A model generated the notes under the pieces. The model did no database searches and was not told the DNA's origin. It saw only the letters and a program-made list of their open reading frames with translations. A stretch of DNA of 64,000 nt from an uncultured cyanobacterium (lineage in GTDB: Bacteria; Cyanobacteriota; Cyanobacteriia; PCC-6307; Cyanobiaceae): positions 1 to 64,000 of the forward strand of contig CAIOCZ010000169.1 of assembly GCA_903856805.1 (NCBI GenBank), given 5' to 3'. Both the position numbers and the translations under genes were made by a program. Shown piece by piece: positions 9,194 through 19,212 of this stretch. Each line of letters starts with the position of its first letter. Position 1 is the stretch's first letter.

Positions 9194-10057
9194 ATGGCAA
9201 TTCGCAACTACAGGCCCAACACCCCCGGTACCCGCACCCTGGTTGTCACTGATTTCAGTGAAATCACCGGCAAGAAGCGTGAGCGTGGTCTTGTGGTGTC
9301 AAAGCACCGCCACAAAGGCCGAAACAATCGTGGCGTGATCACCTGCCGCCATCGCGGTGGCGGTCACAAGCGCCTCTATCGGATCGTTGACTTCCGTCGC
9401 GATAAGCACGGTGTGGAGGCCCAAGTGGCCGCCATTCATTACGATCCACACCGCAATGCTCGCCTGGCATTGCTGTATTACAAGGACGGGGAAAAGCGCT
9501 ACATCCTCGCCCCGGCAGGAGTGAGCGTCGGCCAGACCCTGGTTTCAGGTCCCGACTCCCCAATCGAAAACGGTAACGCCCTTCCGTTATCGGCCATCCC
9601 CCTCGGTTCAAGCGTCCACAACGTGGAGCTGTATGCCGGGCGCGGCGGTCAGATGGTGCGCACGGCCGGTGCCAGTGCACAGGTGATGGCCAAGGAGGGG
9701 GACTATGTGGCCCTCAAGCTTCCTTCAACGGAAGTTCGCCTCGTCCGCCGAGAGTGCTATGCCACCCTCGGCGAAGTCGGAAATTCAGAGCAGCGCAACA
9801 CCAGCCTTGGCAAAGCCGGTCGCAAACGCTGGCTGGGCCGCCGTCCCGAGGTCCGCGGCAGCGTCATGAACCCCTGCGACCACCCCCACGGCGGCGGTGA
9901 GGGTCGAGCACCGATCGGCCGCTCCGGACCGGTGACCCCTTGGGGAAAACCGGCCCTTGGCCTCAAGACGCGCAAACGGAACAAGCCCAGCAACCGGTTC
10001 GTTCTCCGGAAACGTCGCCGCACCTCCAAACGGAGCCGTGGCGGACGGGACTCCTGA
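9194..10057 (+). CDS. rplB: Ribosomal protein uL2
   Basis: Primary 23S-binding protein needed for subunit association and peptidyl transfer. It has 287 residues, starting [16 protein letters not shown]. It contains [19 protein letters not shown], the central [14 protein letters not shown] block and the C-terminal [19 protein letters not shown] with the universally conserved histidine. The C-terminus is strongly basic. Length is normal for the family. Confidence 0.98.
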   Translation: MAIRNYRPNTPGTRTLVVTDFSEITGKKRERGLVVSKHRHKGRNNRGVITCRHRGGGHKRLYRIVDFRRDKHGVEAQVAAIHYDPHRNARLALLYYKDGEKRYILAPAGVSVGQTLVSGPDSPIENGNALPLSAIPLGSSVHNVELYAGRGGQMVRTAGASAQVMAKEGDYVALKLPSTEVRLVRRECYATLGEVGNSEQRNTSLGKAGRKRWLGRRPEVRGSVMNPCDHPHGGGEGRAPIGRSGPVTPWGKPALGLKTRKRNKPSNRFVLRKRRRTSKRSRGGRDS

Positions 10058-10092
10058 TGATTCACACCGCTTTGCTGTACGCCTGATCCACC

Positions 10093-10368
10093 ATGGGACG
10101 CTCACTCAAAAAAGGTCCGTTCGTTGCCGACAGCTTGCTCCGCAAGCTTGAAAAGCAAAACGCCTCCGACGACAAATCCGTGATCAAAACCTGGTCGCGT
10201 GCTTCAACAGTTTTGCCGATGATGATTGGCCACACCATCGCCGTTCATAACGGCAAGGCCCACGTGCCTGTCTATGTGACGGAGCAGATGGTGGGCCACA
10301 AGTTGGGGGAATTCGCCCCAACCCGCACCTTCCGCGGCCACATCAAAGACAAGAAGGGAGGACGCTGA
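10093..10368 (+). CDS. rpsS: Ribosomal protein uS19
   Basis: Small-subunit head protein contacting the A-site finger. It has 91 residues, starting [16 protein letters not shown], with [21 protein letters not shown] split around the core and the [16 protein letters not shown] signature. Only four bases separate its stop from the rplV start. Confidence 0.98.
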   Translation: MGRSLKKGPFVADSLLRKLEKQNASDDKSVIKTWSRASTVLPMMIGHTIAVHNGKAHVPVYVTEQMVGHKLGEFAPTRTFRGHIKDKKGGR

Positions 10369-10372
10369 TTCG

Positions 10373-10729
10373 ATGGCTTACACCACAACCTCAACCCAAG
10401 CAGTCGCCCACGGTCGCTATATCCGCGGTTCCGTGTCCAAGGTGCGCCGGGTTCTCGATCAACTCCGGGGCCGCACCTATCGCGACGCCCTGATCATGCT
10501 CGAGTTCATGCCTTACCGCTCCACTGGCCCGATTACGAAAGTCTTGCGGTCTGCGGTGGCCAATGCCGAGCACAACCTTGGCCTTGACCCGGCCACCTTG
10601 GTGATCAGCCAGGCCATCGCCGACATGGGACCCTCCATGAAGCGCTTCCGCCCCCGAGCCCAAGGTCGCGCTTATGCGATCAAAAAACAGACTTGCCACA
10701 TCAGCATTGCTGTGGCTCCTTCCCCCTGA
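10373..10729 (+). CDS. rplV: Ribosomal protein uL22
   Basis: Exit-tunnel protein whose beta-hairpin is a macrolide-resistance locus in other bacteria. It has 118 residues. The ARYIRGS-like segment ([18 protein letters not shown]) and [10 protein letters not shown] are visible, with the hairpin tip [13 protein letters not shown]. The start ATG is four bases after rpsS, and 18 bases separate it from rpsC. Confidence 0.97.
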   Translation: MAYTTTSTQAVAHGRYIRGSVSKVRRVLDQLRGRTYRDALIMLEFMPYRSTGPITKVLRSAVANAEHNLGLDPATLVISQAIADMGPSMKRFRPRAQGRAYAIKKQTCHISIAVAPSP

Positions 10730-10747
10730 CCCCGAGGACACCGACCG

Positions 10748-11476
10748 ATGGGACACAAGATCCATCCAACCGGACTGCGCCTGGGGATCACCCAGGAGCA
10801 CCGCTCCCGTTGGTATGCCCCCAGCAAGACCTACCCCACCCTCCTTCAGGAGGATGACCGCATTCGCAAGTTCATCCACAAAAAGTACGGTTCTGCCGGT
10901 ATCAGCGATGTGTTGATCGCCCGCAAAGCCGACCAGCTGGAAGTGGAACTCAAGACCGCCCGTCCAGGCGTGCTTGTTGGCCGTCAAGGCAGCGGCATTG
11001 AAGACCTTCGCAGCGGCATCCAGAAAACCCTGGGTGATTCAAGCCGACAGGTTCGTATCAATGTTGTCGAGGTTGAGCGCGTTGACGCCGACGCCTTTCT
11101 CCTGGCCGAATACATCGCCCAGCAACTCGAAAAGCGCGTGGCTTTCCGTCGCGTGATGCGCATGGCAGTGCAACGCGCCCAAAGGGCCGGCGTTCTCGGT
11201 CTGAAGATCATGGTGGCTGGTCGCCTCAACGGTGCCGAAATCGCCCGTACGGAATGGACCCGCGAAGGGCGAGTTCCTCTGCACACCCTCCGTGCCGATA
11301 TCGACTACGCCACCAAGGTAGCCACCACCACCTACGGAGTTCTCGGCATCAAGATATGGGTGTTCAAAGGTGAGGTGCTCCCCGGTCAGTCCGAACAGCT
11401 GCCCGTGGGTGGAGCTCCCAAGCGCCGGACTAGTCGGCGGCCCCAACAGTTCGAAGATCGTTCCAACGAGGAATGA
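10748..11476 (+). CDS. rpsC: Ribosomal protein uS3
   Basis: Small-subunit head protein at the mRNA entry tunnel with helicase activity. It has 242 residues, starting [14 protein letters not shown]. The KH domain includes [17 protein letters not shown], and the C-terminal domain includes [13 protein letters not shown] and [10 protein letters not shown]. The C-terminal tail of about 30 residues is basic and variable. It is followed after 14 bases by rplP. Confidence 0.98.
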   Translation: MGHKIHPTGLRLGITQEHRSRWYAPSKTYPTLLQEDDRIRKFIHKKYGSAGISDVLIARKADQLEVELKTARPGVLVGRQGSGIEDLRSGIQKTLGDSSRQVRINVVEVERVDADAFLLAEYIAQQLEKRVAFRRVMRMAVQRAQRAGVLGLKIMVAGRLNGAEIARTEWTREGRVPLHTLRADIDYATKVATTTYGVLGIKIWVFKGEVLPGQSEQLPVGGAPKRRTSRRPQQFEDRSNEE

Positions 11477-11490
11477 GGGAGGTCTGAATC

Positions 11491-11937
11491 ATGCTGAGTC
11501 CACGACGCGTCAAATTCCGCAAACAGCAGCGCGGCCGCATGAGCGGCATCGCCACCCGCGGAAACACCATTGCCTTCGGGGAATTCGCCCTACAGGCCCA
11601 AGAATGTGGCTGGATCACCTCCCGCCAAATCGAGGCCTCCCGTCGAGCGATGACCCGCTATGTCAAACGGGGCGGAAAGATCTGGATCCGGATCTTCCCT
11701 GACAAACCAGTCACCATGCGTCCTGCCGAAACCCGAATGGGTTCCGGTAAAGGCAACCCGGAATTCTGGGTGGCGGTGATCAAACCTGGCCGGATCCTCT
11801 TCGAAATGGGAGGTCCTGAAATCACCCCAGAAATCGCCAAGGAGGCCATGCGTTTGGCGCAGTACAAACTGCCCATCAGAACCAAGTTTCTCAGCCTGGC
11901 CGACCAGCAGGTTGAAACTGCCCCCGTCCCCTCCTGA
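11491..11937 (+). CDS. rplP: Ribosomal protein uL16
   Basis: Large-subunit protein that organises the A and P tRNA sites. It has 148 residues, starting [19 protein letters not shown]. The conserved [16 protein letters not shown] and [18 protein letters not shown] blocks and the [18 protein letters not shown] loop are all present. The stop is two bases before the rpmC ATG. Confidence 0.98.
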   Translation: MLSPRRVKFRKQQRGRMSGIATRGNTIAFGEFALQAQECGWITSRQIEASRRAMTRYVKRGGKIWIRIFPDKPVTMRPAETRMGSGKGNPEFWVAVIKPGRILFEMGGPEITPEIAKEAMRLAQYKLPIRTKFLSLADQQVETAPVPS

Positions 11938-11939
11938 CC

Positions 11940-12152
11940 ATGGCCCGTCCCGACATCGGCGAGGTGCGCAAGCTCACCGACGCCCAGATCACAGAACAGA
12001 TTGACGGTACCCGCCGCGACCTGTTCACGCTCCGGTTCCAGCAGGCAACTCGCCGCCTGGAACAGCCTCACCGCTTCAAGGAAGCCCGTATCAAGTTGGC
12101 CCATCTGATGACGGTCCAACAGGAGCGTCAAAGCTCCACCGTCGCTTCCTGA
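11940..12152 (+). CDS. rpmC: Ribosomal protein uL29
   Basis: Small tunnel-exit protein. The 70 residues form two predicted helices, with [20 protein letters not shown] as the family signature (LFxLRxQxAxxxLxNxxRxKxVRKxIAR type). It sits between rplP and rpsQ as in most bacteria. Confidence 0.96.
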   Translation: MARPDIGEVRKLTDAQITEQIDGTRRDLFTLRFQQATRRLEQPHRFKEARIKLAHLMTVQQERQSSTVAS

Positions 12153-12169
12153 TTCCCCCCTCGAACCCC

Positions 12170-12421
12170 ATGGCACTCAAGGAAAGGGTCGGCACCGTCG
12201 TCAGCGACAAGATGGATAAAACGGTAGTGGTAGCGGTCGAGAACCGCTTCCCACACCCCATCTATCAGAAGACCGTCAGCCGCACCACCCGCTACAAAGC
12301 CCACGACGAAGGCAACCAATGCCGCGTGGGTGACCGGGTCCGAATTACCGAGACCCGCCCCCTCAGCCGTACCAAACGATGGGCCGTCGCTGAGGTTTTC
12401 ACCAACACCAGCGACGGCTGA
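12170..12421 (+). CDS. rpsQ: Ribosomal protein uS17
   Basis: Primary 16S-binding protein of the small-subunit body with an OB fold. It has 83 residues, starting [18 protein letters not shown]. The [18 protein letters not shown] signature is near the C-terminus. Spacer to rplN is 12 bases and contains a GAGGAGGC Shine-Dalgarno-like stretch. Confidence 0.97.
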   Translation: MALKERVGTVVSDKMDKTVVVAVENRFPHPIYQKTVSRTTRYKAHDEGNQCRVGDRVRITETRPLSRTKRWAVAEVFTNTSDG

Positions 12422-12433
12422 GGAGGCACCCCC

Positions 12434-12799
12434 ATGATCCAGCAGGAAACATTCCTAAACGTCGCTGACAACAGCGGCGCCAAGCGCATTCAATGCATTC
12501 GAGTGCTCGGCACCAATCGTCGCTACGCCCATGTGGGTGACGTGATCGTTGCTGCCGTCAAAGACGCCATGCCCAACATGGGGGTGAAGAAATCGGATGT
12601 AGTCAAGGCTGTGGTGGTTCGCACCAGAGCCACACTTCGTCGCGATACCGGAAACTCAATCCGCTTCGATGACAACGCCGCGGTCATCCTCGGCAACGAC
12701 AACAATCCAAAGGGCACTCGGGTATTTGGTCCCGTGGCTCGTGAATTGCGTGAACGCAACTTCACCAAGATCGTATCCCTCGCTCCCGAGGTGATCTGA
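12434..12799 (+). CDS. rplN: Ribosomal protein uL14
   Basis: Interface protein that contacts 16S helix 14 and binds the silencing factor RsfS. It has 121 residues, starting [17 protein letters not shown]. The [20 protein letters not shown] block and the C-terminal [12 protein letters not shown] are conserved. Only two bases separate it from rplX. Confidence 0.98.
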   Translation: MIQQETFLNVADNSGAKRIQCIRVLGTNRRYAHVGDVIVAAVKDAMPNMGVKKSDVVKAVVVRTRATLRRDTGNSIRFDDNAAVILGNDNNPKGTRVFGPVARELRERNFTKIVSLAPEVI

Positions 12800-12801
12800 C
12801 A

Positions 12802-13158
12802 ATGGCCACTGCAACCCCCAAATCCAAAGTCCAAGTGCGCTTGAAAATGCGCATCAAGAAAGGCGACACCGTTCAGGTGATCACCGGCAAGGACAAGGGT
12901 AAAACCGGCGAAGTGCTCCGCACTCTGCCCTACGAGAATCGTGTTGTTGTCCAGGGAATCAACCTACGGACACGGCACGTCAAACCCACCCAAGAGGGCG
13001 AAACCGGCCGCATCGTCACCGAGGAAGCCTCACTTCATGCCTCCAACGTGATGCTGTATTCCAGCACCAAAAAGGTAGCAAGTCGAGTGGAGATTGTAGT
13101 TGATGCGAATGGCACCAAAAAGCGTCGACTGAAGAAAACTGGAGAACTCCTGGATTGA
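12802..13158 (+). CDS. rplX: Ribosomal protein uL24
   Basis: Assembly initiator of the large subunit. It has 118 residues; the KOW motif [19 protein letters not shown] follows a short variable N-terminus (about 15 residues), and [19 protein letters not shown] follows. It is succeeded by a 136-base spacer before rplE, unusually long for this operon. Confidence 0.97.
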   Translation: MATATPKSKVQVRLKMRIKKGDTVQVITGKDKGKTGEVLRTLPYENRVVVQGINLRTRHVKPTQEGETGRIVTEEASLHASNVMLYSSTKKVASRVEIVVDANGTKKRRLKKTGELLD

Positions 13159-13203
13159 ATGATCTCACCAGGATGACCCTAGCCAACGTCAATCCCCAAT
13201 CCC

Positions 13204-13219
13204 ACCGGTCCAGACCGGT
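13204..13219 (+). promoter_or_regulatory. Hairpin in the rplX-rplE spacer
   Basis: ACCGGT-CCAG-ACCGGT gives a 6-bp GC-rich stem with a 4-base loop in the middle of the 136-base gap. No T-run follows, so it is not a standard terminator. It may stabilise mRNA ends or mark a processing point. The role is speculative. Confidence 0.3.
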
Positions 13220-13294
13220 ATTCCCTTTCCTACCGACCTCCCGTTCCCTGTCCGCCTTCTGACCACGACCAGAAGCGCACTCCCCTCCCCAGAC

Positions 13295-13834
13295 ATGTCA
13301 CTCAAACAACGCTACCGGGAGACGATCCAGCCCAAGTTGCTCAAGGATCTCAACCTCTCGAATATCCACGAGGTTCCCAAGGTGGTGAAAGTCACCGTCA
13401 ACCGAGGCCTCGGTGAAGCCGCCCAAAATGCCAAGGCATTGGAAGCCTCCATCGCCGAACTGGCCCAGATCACCGGCCAAAAAGTGGTGGTGACCCGAGC
13501 CAAAAAAGCCATCGCGGCGTTCAAGATCCGCCAAGGCATGCCGATCGGCGTTGCCGTCACCCTCCGAGGTGAGCGGATGTATGCGTTTCTAGAGCGACTA
13601 ATTCATCTCGCTCTGCCACGCATCCGTGATTTCCGCGGTGTTAGCGGCAAGAGCTTTGACGGGCGGGGCAATTACACCCTGGGAATTCGGGAACAGATTA
13701 TCTTCCCCGAAATTTCATTTGACAAGATCGACGCCATCCGGGGCATGGACGTAACGATCGTAACCACAGCCCGTAACGACGAAGAGGGCCGGGCCCTCCT
13801 CCGCGAAATGGGGATGCCGTTCCGCAGCAACTGA
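13295..13834 (+). CDS. rplE: Ribosomal protein uL5
   Basis: Central-protuberance protein binding 5S rRNA and the P-site tRNA. It has 179 residues, starting [19 protein letters not shown]. It contains [19 protein letters not shown] and the conserved [19 protein letters not shown] region. The start follows the long spacer, so translation here is not coupled to rplX. Confidence 0.98.
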   Translation: MSLKQRYRETIQPKLLKDLNLSNIHEVPKVVKVTVNRGLGEAAQNAKALEASIAELAQITGQKVVVTRAKKAIAAFKIRQGMPIGVAVTLRGERMYAFLERLIHLALPRIRDFRGVSGKSFDGRGNYTLGIREQIIFPEISFDKIDAIRGMDVTIVTTARNDEEGRALLREMGMPFRSN

Positions 13835-13854
13835 GCCCTCTTCCGGACACGACA

Positions 13855-14256
13855 ATGGCCAATCACGACCCAATTTCAGACATGCTCACCCGCATCCGCA
13901 ATGCGAGTGAGAAACGTCACGAAAGCACCAAAATTCCTGCCTCGCGCATGTCGCGCAGCATCGCCAACGTGCTGCAGCAGGAAGGTTTCATCGCCAAGAT
14001 TTCCGAAGAGGGAGAAGGCGTCCTGAGGCACTTGGTGCTTGAGCTCAAGTACAGCGGCAAACATCGGTTGCCCACCATCCGCCGCGTGCAGCGGGTGAGC
14101 AAACCCGGTTTACGCATTTACAAAAACACCCGCCAGCTTCCCAAGGTTCTTGGCGGGCTTGGAGTGGCCATCATCTCCACCTCCAAGGGTGTGATGAGCG
14201 ACCGTGATGCCCGCAAACAGGGCGTCGGCGGCGAAGTGCTCTGCTACGTCTACTGA
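13855..14256 (+). CDS. rpsH: Ribosomal protein uS8
   Basis: Primary 16S-binding protein. In E. coli it is the autogenous repressor of the spc operon. It has 133 residues, starting [17 protein letters not shown]. The [20 protein letters not shown] signature is at the C-terminus. No rpsN (S14) gene precedes it; cyanobacteria usually carry rpsN elsewhere. Confidence 0.98.
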   Translation: MANHDPISDMLTRIRNASEKRHESTKIPASRMSRSIANVLQQEGFIAKISEEGEGVLRHLVLELKYSGKHRLPTIRRVQRVSKPGLRIYKNTRQLPKVLGGLGVAIISTSKGVMSDRDARKQGVGGEVLCYVY

Positions 14257-14273
14257 TCTCAGAAGGTATCACA

Positions 14274-14813
14274 ATGTCCCGTATCGGTAAGGCCCCGATT
14301 CTCATCCCCGAAAAAGTCAATGTCAGCCTTGACGGCTTGGCAGTGACGGTGAAAGGCCCCAAGGGTGAACTCAGTCGCACCCTGCCCGATGGCGTGGTGA
14401 TCAGCCAGGACGGCAACACTTTGGTGGTCACTCCCGCCAACGCAAGTCGCCGCTCTCGCGAGCGCCATGGCCTCAGCCGCACCCTCGTCGCCAACATGGT
14501 CGAAGGTGTCAGCCAAGGCTTCACCCGTAAACTCGAAATCATCGGGGTGGGCTATCGCGCCCAGGTTCAAGGTAAGAAATTGGTAGTGAGCGCTGGTTAC
14601 AGCCATCCAGTGGAAATGGACCCGCCTGCAGGGGTCACTTTTGCAGTGGAAAACAACACCAACGTTCTTATTTCCGGAGCCGACAAGGAACTTGTCGGTA
14701 ACGAGGCGGCCAAGGTCCGCGCCATCCGTCCACCTGAACCCTATAAGGGCAAGGGCATCAAATACGAAGGCGAGCGGATCCTTCGCAAGGCCGGTAAGAC
14801 CGGCAAGAAATAA
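14274..14813 (+). CDS. rplF: Ribosomal protein uL6
   Basis: Large-subunit protein near the factor-binding stalk base. It has 179 residues, starting [15 protein letters not shown]. Two related domains are visible, with the C-terminal signature [17 protein letters not shown]. Spacer to rplR is 32 bases. Confidence 0.98.
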   Translation: MSRIGKAPILIPEKVNVSLDGLAVTVKGPKGELSRTLPDGVVISQDGNTLVVTPANASRRSRERHGLSRTLVANMVEGVSQGFTRKLEIIGVGYRAQVQGKKLVVSAGYSHPVEMDPPAGVTFAVENNTNVLISGADKELVGNEAAKVRAIRPPEPYKGKGIKYEGERILRKAGKTGKK

Positions 14814-14845
14814 GGTCTGCCCGAGCGACGTTAGCCTGATCCCCC

Positions 14846-15211
14846 ATGTCATCCCTTTCCCGCAAACTACAGACCCAGAAACGGCACCGCCGCCTGCGTC
14901 GCACCCTCACCGGCACCGCCGACCGGCCCAGGCTGGCGGTCTACCGTTCCAACAATCACATCTACGCTCAGGTCATCGACGACAACGCCCAGAACACCCT
15001 CTGTGCCGCGTCCACCCTCGATAAAGACCTGCGTGCCAGCCTCGAATCCAGCGGTACTTGCGACGCGTCCGTGGCCGTCGGCCAACTGGTCGCCCAGCGA
15101 GCCCTAGCCAAGGGCATCCAGCAGGTGGTCTTCGATCGCGGCGGCAACCTGTACCACGGCCGGGTCAAGGCCCTGGCTGACGCCGCCCGGGAAGCGGGCC
15201 TTCAGTTCTGA
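14846..15211 (+). CDS. rplR: Ribosomal protein uL18
   Basis: 5S rRNA-binding protein. It has 121 residues with a basic N-terminus ([19 protein letters not shown]), the [20 protein letters not shown] block and the C-terminal [19 protein letters not shown]. Spacer to rpsE is 14 bases. Confidence 0.98.
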   Translation: MSSLSRKLQTQKRHRRLRRTLTGTADRPRLAVYRSNNHIYAQVIDDNAQNTLCAASTLDKDLRASLESSGTCDASVAVGQLVAQRALAKGIQQVVFDRGGNLYHGRVKALADAAREAGLQF

Positions 15212-15225
15212 TCCCTGCTCTCACC

Positions 15226-15873
15226 ATGACCGAAACCAACGACCAAATTCAGACCAGCGCCATTCCAGGTGCCGCCGATGTTCCAGCCGCGGCCGAAGGC
15301 CAGCAGGAACGACGGGGTGGCCGCGGCGAAGGGAAAGGTGACCGCCGTGGTGGCGGTCGACGTGGCGGCGATCGACGCGGCCAGGAACGCGACTCCGAGT
15401 GGCAGGAGCGTGTGGTTCAGATCCGCCGTGTCTCCAAAACCGTTAAGGGCGGTAAGAAAATGAGCTTCCGGGCCATCGTCGTGGTCGGAAACGAACGCGG
15501 CCAAGTGGGCGTCGGGGTCGGCAAGGCGGGAGATGTGATCGGCGCCGTGCGCAAGGGCGTGGCCGATGGCAAGAAACATCTTGTCAAAGTTCCCCTCACC
15601 CGCCACAGCTCCATCCCCACCTTGAGCAATGGGCGCGACGGAGCGGCCAGTGTTTTGATCCGGCCAGCAGCCCCTGGAACCGGCGTTATCGCCGGCGGCT
15701 CGATCCGCACAGTTCTCGAACTGGCTGGCATCAAAAATGTGCTAGCCAAACGGCTCGGATCGAAAACCCCCTTGAATAACGCCCGCGCCGCGATGGTGGC
15801 ACTCCAGGCCCTGCGCACCCATAAGGAGACCGCCAAGGAACGGGGCATCTCCCTTGAGCAGATTTACTCCTGA
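15226..15873 (+). CDS. rpsE: Ribosomal protein uS5 with RGG-rich N-terminal extension
   Basis: Small-subunit protein of decoding accuracy and mRNA helicase function. It has 215 residues, about 50 more than the E. coli protein. The excess is an N-terminal tail: about 27 mixed residues, then a run of Arg-Gly repeats ([20 protein letters not shown]) to about residue 55. The canonical domain follows ([19 protein letters not shown], then the [20 protein letters not shown] core). No rpmD (L30) lies downstream, as expected in cyanobacteria. Confidence 0.97.
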   Translation: MTETNDQIQTSAIPGAADVPAAAEGQQERRGGRGEGKGDRRGGGRRGGDRRGQERDSEWQERVVQIRRVSKTVKGGKKMSFRAIVVVGNERGQVGVGVGKAGDVIGAVRKGVADGKKHLVKVPLTRHSSIPTLSNGRDGAASVLIRPAAPGTGVIAGGSIRTVLELAGIKNVLAKRLGSKTPLNNARAAMVALQALRTHKETAKERGISLEQIYS

Positions 15874-15881
15874 GGCCACCG

Positions 15882-16337
15882 ATGACATCCTTCTCTCTCG
15901 ATTCCCTCAAGCCCCAAGCCGGCGCCCGCCGTCGCAAAACCCGTAAGGGTCGTGGCATCGCCGCTGGTCAGGGAGCCAGTTGCGGTTTCGGCATGCGCGG
16001 CCAGAAGTCACGCTCCGGTCGTCCAACCCGCCCCGGCTTCGAGGGCGGTCAGATGCCGCTCTATCGGCGGGTTCCAAAGCTCAAGCACTTCCAGCTTGTC
16101 AATCCCACCTACTACACCGTGATCAACGTCGGCAAATTAGCCGAACTTACGGCAGGGACAACCGTGACCCTGGACTCGTTGGTCAAGGAGGGACTGATCA
16201 CCAACCCCAAGTATCCCCTCAAGGTGCTCGGCGATGGTGATCTGAACGTCAAGCTCGACATCCAGGCTGCGGCGTTTACCGCCAGCGCCCGCGCCAAAAT
16301 TGAGGCCGCAGGCGGCAGTTGCGACATCACCGGCTGA
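15882..16337 (+). CDS. rplO: Ribosomal protein uL15
   Basis: Late-assembly large-subunit protein. It has 151 residues. The N-terminal [19 protein letters not shown], then [20 protein letters not shown] and the final domain [10 protein letters not shown] match the family. It is followed by a strong intrinsic terminator, so this is a transcriptional break before secY. Confidence 0.97.
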   Translation: MTSFSLDSLKPQAGARRRKTRKGRGIAAGQGASCGFGMRGQKSRSGRPTRPGFEGGQMPLYRRVPKLKHFQLVNPTYYTVINVGKLAELTAGTTVTLDSLVKEGLITNPKYPLKVLGDGDLNVKLDIQAAAFTASARAKIEAAGGSCDITG

Positions 16338-16364
16338 GCCCAGTGGCTCCTAACCCCTAGGCTC

Positions 16365-16407
16365 AAAGCCGTCTGCCAAGCCCAACGGGTCTGGCAGACG
16401 GCTTTTT
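16365..16407 (+). terminator. Rho-independent terminator after rplO
   Basis: A 14-bp perfect stem AAAGCCGTCTGCCA / TGGCAGACGGCTTT encloses a 13-base loop and runs into five T residues. It is the strongest intrinsic terminator in the window and splits the ribosomal superoperon into rplC-rplO and secY-downstream units, or attenuates between them. Confidence 0.85.
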
Positions 16408-16484
16408 GCATCCTTGTCCTACCCCCTTACCCGGGGCCCCAGGGTCCGTCAGCTCCATCTTCCCCTTCTTCCCCGTCATCCACC

Positions 16485-17804
16485 ATGGTCGTCAGCCGGG
16501 GGCGCAACCCCAGCGCCGCTGAAATCATCAGTCAGGTGGTGCAGGCCAAGGGCCTGCGCGACCGGGTGATCACCACCTTGGGTCTGCTGCTGTTGGTGCG
16601 GCTTGGGATCTACATCCCAGTCCCTGGCATTGATCGCGTGGCCTTCCAGTCCTTCATCCAGAAGGGCGGTCAGTTGATCGGCTTCCTCGACATCTTCACT
16701 GGAGGGGGCCTCTCGACCGTGGGTGTTTTTGCCCTTGGAATTCTTCCCTTCATCAACGCCTCGATCATCATTCAGCTGTTGACCTCGGCCCTGCCTCAGC
16801 TAGAAGAACTTCAGAAAAATGAAGGGGAAGCTGGTCGACGCAAAATCGCCCAGATTACACGCTTTGTTGCCCTTGGATGGAGCATTCTACAGAGCACGAT
16901 TTTTGCCTTGATCCTGAAGCAGTACGCGCTGCCAGGGCTACCAGCCTGGCAATTTGTTCTGCAAACGGCTTTGGCCTTGGTGGCTGGTTCAATGACCGTA
17001 ATGTGGATCAGCGAGGTCATCACCGAACGGGGAATAGGGCAGGGAGGATCCTTGGTGATCTTTTTGAATATCGTGGCCACGCTGCCTCGTGCGCTTGGTT
17101 CCACGATTGAACTTGCCCAAAGCGGGGATCGCACCACCGTTGGGGGGATCGTCGTGTTGGTCCTGGTATTCCTCACCACCATCGTCGGAATTATTTTTGT
17201 ACAGGAAGGCAATCGCCGCATTCCAATTGTCAGTGCCAAGCGCCAAGTCGGTGGGGCTGGGCTGCTCTCAGCTCGCCAAAGCTATCTGCCGCTCAAGCTC
17301 AATGCAGGTGGGGTGATGCCGATCATCTTTGCCTCAGCGGTAATTTTTCTACCGATGACTCTTGCCAGCTTTACCCACAGCGCTTGGCTAGCCAGAGTCG
17401 CAGGCTATCTGACCCCGAATAGCAGCATGCCATGGCTCTACGCCCTGGTGTTTTTCCTGTTAATCATCGGTTTCGGCTATTTCTACGCCAGTATCACCGC
17501 CACCCCTGCTGATATCGCCACAAACCTGAAACGCAGTGGCGTGGCCATCCCAGGTGTGAGGCCTGGCTCGGCGACCGCCCAGTATCTCGGAGCGGTTCAA
17601 AATCGGCTCACCCTGCTGGGATGTCTTTTCTTGGGAGCCGTGGCCATCATCCCCTCGGCCGTGGAAGGCGCCACCCAAGTTCGCACCTTCCAAGGCATCG
17701 GAGCCACCTCACTGCTGATTTTGGTGGGCGTGGCCATTGACACCGCCAAGCAGGTGCAGACCTACGTGATCTCGCAGCGTTACGAGGGCATGGTTCGCCA
17801 GTAG
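16485..17804 (+). CDS. secY: Protein translocase subunit SecY
   Basis: Pore subunit of the Sec translocon in the plasma and thylakoid membranes. It has 439 residues with ten predicted membrane helices. The signatures are the plug region GIYIPVPGID, GIGQGGSLVIF, and the C5 loop VPGVRPG-like VAIPGVRPGSATAQYL. Start ATG 16485 lies 77 bases after the rplO terminator, so it probably has its own promoter or is reached by read-through. Confidence 0.97.
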   Translation: MVVSRGRNPSAAEIISQVVQAKGLRDRVITTLGLLLLVRLGIYIPVPGIDRVAFQSFIQKGGQLIGFLDIFTGGGLSTVGVFALGILPFINASIIIQLLTSALPQLEELQKNEGEAGRRKIAQITRFVALGWSILQSTIFALILKQYALPGLPAWQFVLQTALALVAGSMTVMWISEVITERGIGQGGSLVIFLNIVATLPRALGSTIELAQSGDRTTVGGIVVLVLVFLTTIVGIIFVQEGNRRIPIVSAKRQVGGAGLLSARQSYLPLKLNAGGVMPIIFASAVIFLPMTLASFTHSAWLARVAGYLTPNSSMPWLYALVFFLLIIGFGYFYASITATPADIATNLKRSGVAIPGVRPGSATAQYLGAVQNRLTLLGCLFLGAVAIIPSAVEGATQVRTFQGIGATSLLILVGVAIDTAKQVQTYVISQRYEGMVRQ

Positions 17805-17841
17805 GCGACAGAGGCCCCCTTTCCATTGCCATTGATATGCC

Positions 17842-18393
17842 ATGAAAGAACGTCTTCTTTTCCTCGGTCCCCCTGGAGCCGGCAAGGGCACCCAAGCGCA
17901 GCGCCTTGCCCAATCCCAGGACCTGCTCCACCTTTCCACCGGTGATCTGCTGCGGGCCGAAGTCCAGTCCGGGACTCCTCTCGGCCAGGAAGCAGAAGCC
18001 GTCATGGCCCGTGGCGAACTGGTCAGTGACGGCCTGGTAATTGCCATCGTGCGCAGCCGCCTGGAGCATCACCAGGGCGGATGGCTCCTCGATGGCTTTC
18101 CCCGCAACCTGGCCCAAGCGGAAACCCTGGATACCTTGCTGACCGAGCTCAACCAGGCCATCGAGCGGGTCGTGCTGATGGAGCTGGACGACGGCATCCT
18201 GATTCAACGCTTGTTGGCTCGCGGCCGTGCCGATGACAACGAAGGCGTCATCCGGCACCGACTTGAGGTGTACCGAACACAGACCGCCCCCCTGATCGAG
18301 CACTACAAGGACCGCGGCCTGCTCATAGCCGTGGACGCGGCCGGAAGCGTCGAGCAGATCGGCGCCAACATTTTGGACTGCCTAGCCAAGTGA
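17842..18393 (+). CDS. adk: Adenylate kinase
   Basis: Interconverts ATP, AMP and ADP in the cytoplasm. It has 183 residues. The P-loop GPPGAGKGT is at 9-17, and the AMP-binding segment LLDGFPRNLAQAETLD and R-rich LARGRADDNEGVIRHRL follow. The lid is the short type without zinc cysteines. Placement after secY is common to most bacteria. Confidence 0.97.
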   Translation: MKERLLFLGPPGAGKGTQAQRLAQSQDLLHLSTGDLLRAEVQSGTPLGQEAEAVMARGELVSDGLVIAIVRSRLEHHQGGWLLDGFPRNLAQAETLDTLLTELNQAIERVVLMELDDGILIQRLLARGRADDNEGVIRHRLEVYRTQTAPLIEHYKDRGLLIAVDAAGSVEQIGANILDCLAK

Positions 18394-18398
18394 TGTGG

Positions 18399-18404
18399 TA
18401 GGTT
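18399..18404 (+). promoter_or_regulatory. Candidate -10 hexamer before rpmJ
   Basis: TAGGTT lies 32 bases upstream of the rpmJ ATG, just after the adk stop. No good -35 is visible. It is listed because of its resemblance to the hexamers before rpsL, rplM and fusA. Confidence 0.2.
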
Positions 18405-18436
18405 AGTCGTTTGCAAATTCGGAGAGCACATCGCCC

Positions 18437-18550
18437 ATGAAGGTGCGTGCTTCGGTCAAGAGAATGTGCGACAAGTGCCGGGTGATTCGTCGCCACGGCA
18501 GGGTCATGGTGATCTGCACCAATCCAAAGCACAAACAGCGCCAGGGTTGA
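18437..18550 (+). CDS. rpmJ: Ribosomal protein bL36
   Basis: Zinc-ribbon protein of the large subunit. It has only 37 residues, [19 protein letters not shown] at the start, then a Cys-x4-His end. The zinc ligands C11, C14, C27 and H32 are all present, so this is the C+ (zinc-binding) form. It sits between adk and rpsM; infA, found here in some bacteria, is absent. Confidence 0.97.
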   Translation: MKVRASVKRMCDKCRVIRRHGRVMVICTNPKHKQRQG

Positions 18551-18570
18551 GGCCCGGCATTTGCGGGGCC
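18551..18570 (+). promoter_or_regulatory. GC-rich hairpin directly after rpmJ
   Basis: GGCCCGGC-ATTT-GCGGGGCC starts at the base after the rpmJ stop and gives seven pairs with one G-G mismatch. No T-run follows. It could protect a processed 3' end or influence rpsM expression. The 242 bases between rpmJ and rpsM hold nothing else I can identify. Confidence 0.35.
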
Positions 18571-18792
18571 CCTGCCTCGTGAACTCCCCCCTCACTGGCC
18601 CCCCACGGGAAGCCAGACCTTTCCGTCAACAAGCTTGGGCAACCCGTCGAGCGATGGTTCCAGGATCCATTCATCGAAGCGACCCAAGCCCCAGCCAACG
18701 TCGGTCCCCCTTCCGCGAGGACATGACATTCCAGGAGATTTACGATCCTTGGCTGGGTTTCCCTCCCCCTTTCCTTCTGAACATTTCCCCAC

Positions 18793-19158
18793 GTGGCTCG
18801 CATCGCTGGTGTCGATATCCCTCGCGAGAAGCGGGTTGAGATCGCCCTCACCTACGTGTACGGCATTGGCCTAACCCGTGCCCGCAAGATCATCGCCAAG
18901 TCAGGCGTCAACCCTGACATCCGGGTGAAGGATCTGAGCGATGGCGATGTGCAGAAGCTCCGTGGTGCCGCCGAGATCTTCACCCTCGAGGGAGATCTAC
19001 GCCGCGAAGAGGGCATGGCCCTCAAGAGACTTCAGGACATCGGATGCGTGCGTGGTCGTCGTCACCGCATGGGTCTTCCCGTTCGGGGCCAACGCACCCG
19101 CACCAATGCCCGCACCCGGCGCGGCGCACGCAAAACCGTCGCCGGCAAGAAGAAGTAA
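18793..19158 (+). CDS. rpsM: Ribosomal protein uS13
   Basis: Small-subunit head protein bridging to L5. It has 121 residues and starts at GTG ([19 protein letters not shown]). It contains [20 protein letters not shown], then [20 protein letters not shown] and a lysine-rich tail. It begins the alpha-operon segment after a 242-base gap. Confidence 0.97.
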   Translation: MARIAGVDIPREKRVEIALTYVYGIGLTRARKIIAKSGVNPDIRVKDLSDGDVQKLRGAAEIFTLEGDLRREEGMALKRLQDIGCVRGRRHRMGLPVRGQRTRTNARTRRGARKTVAGKKK

Positions 19159-19194
19159 GGCCCTCCGCCCGCTTCCGCCGATCTGCCTTGCCGA

Positions 19195-19212
19195 CCAAAG
19201 CCAACGCTTTGG
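19195..19212 (+). promoter_or_regulatory. Hairpin in the rpsM-rpsK spacer
   Basis: CCAAAGC-CAAC-GCTTTGG is a perfect 7-bp stem with a 4-base loop inside the 117-base spacer. No T-run follows. It could be a processing or translational control element; no family is recognised. Confidence 0.35.
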
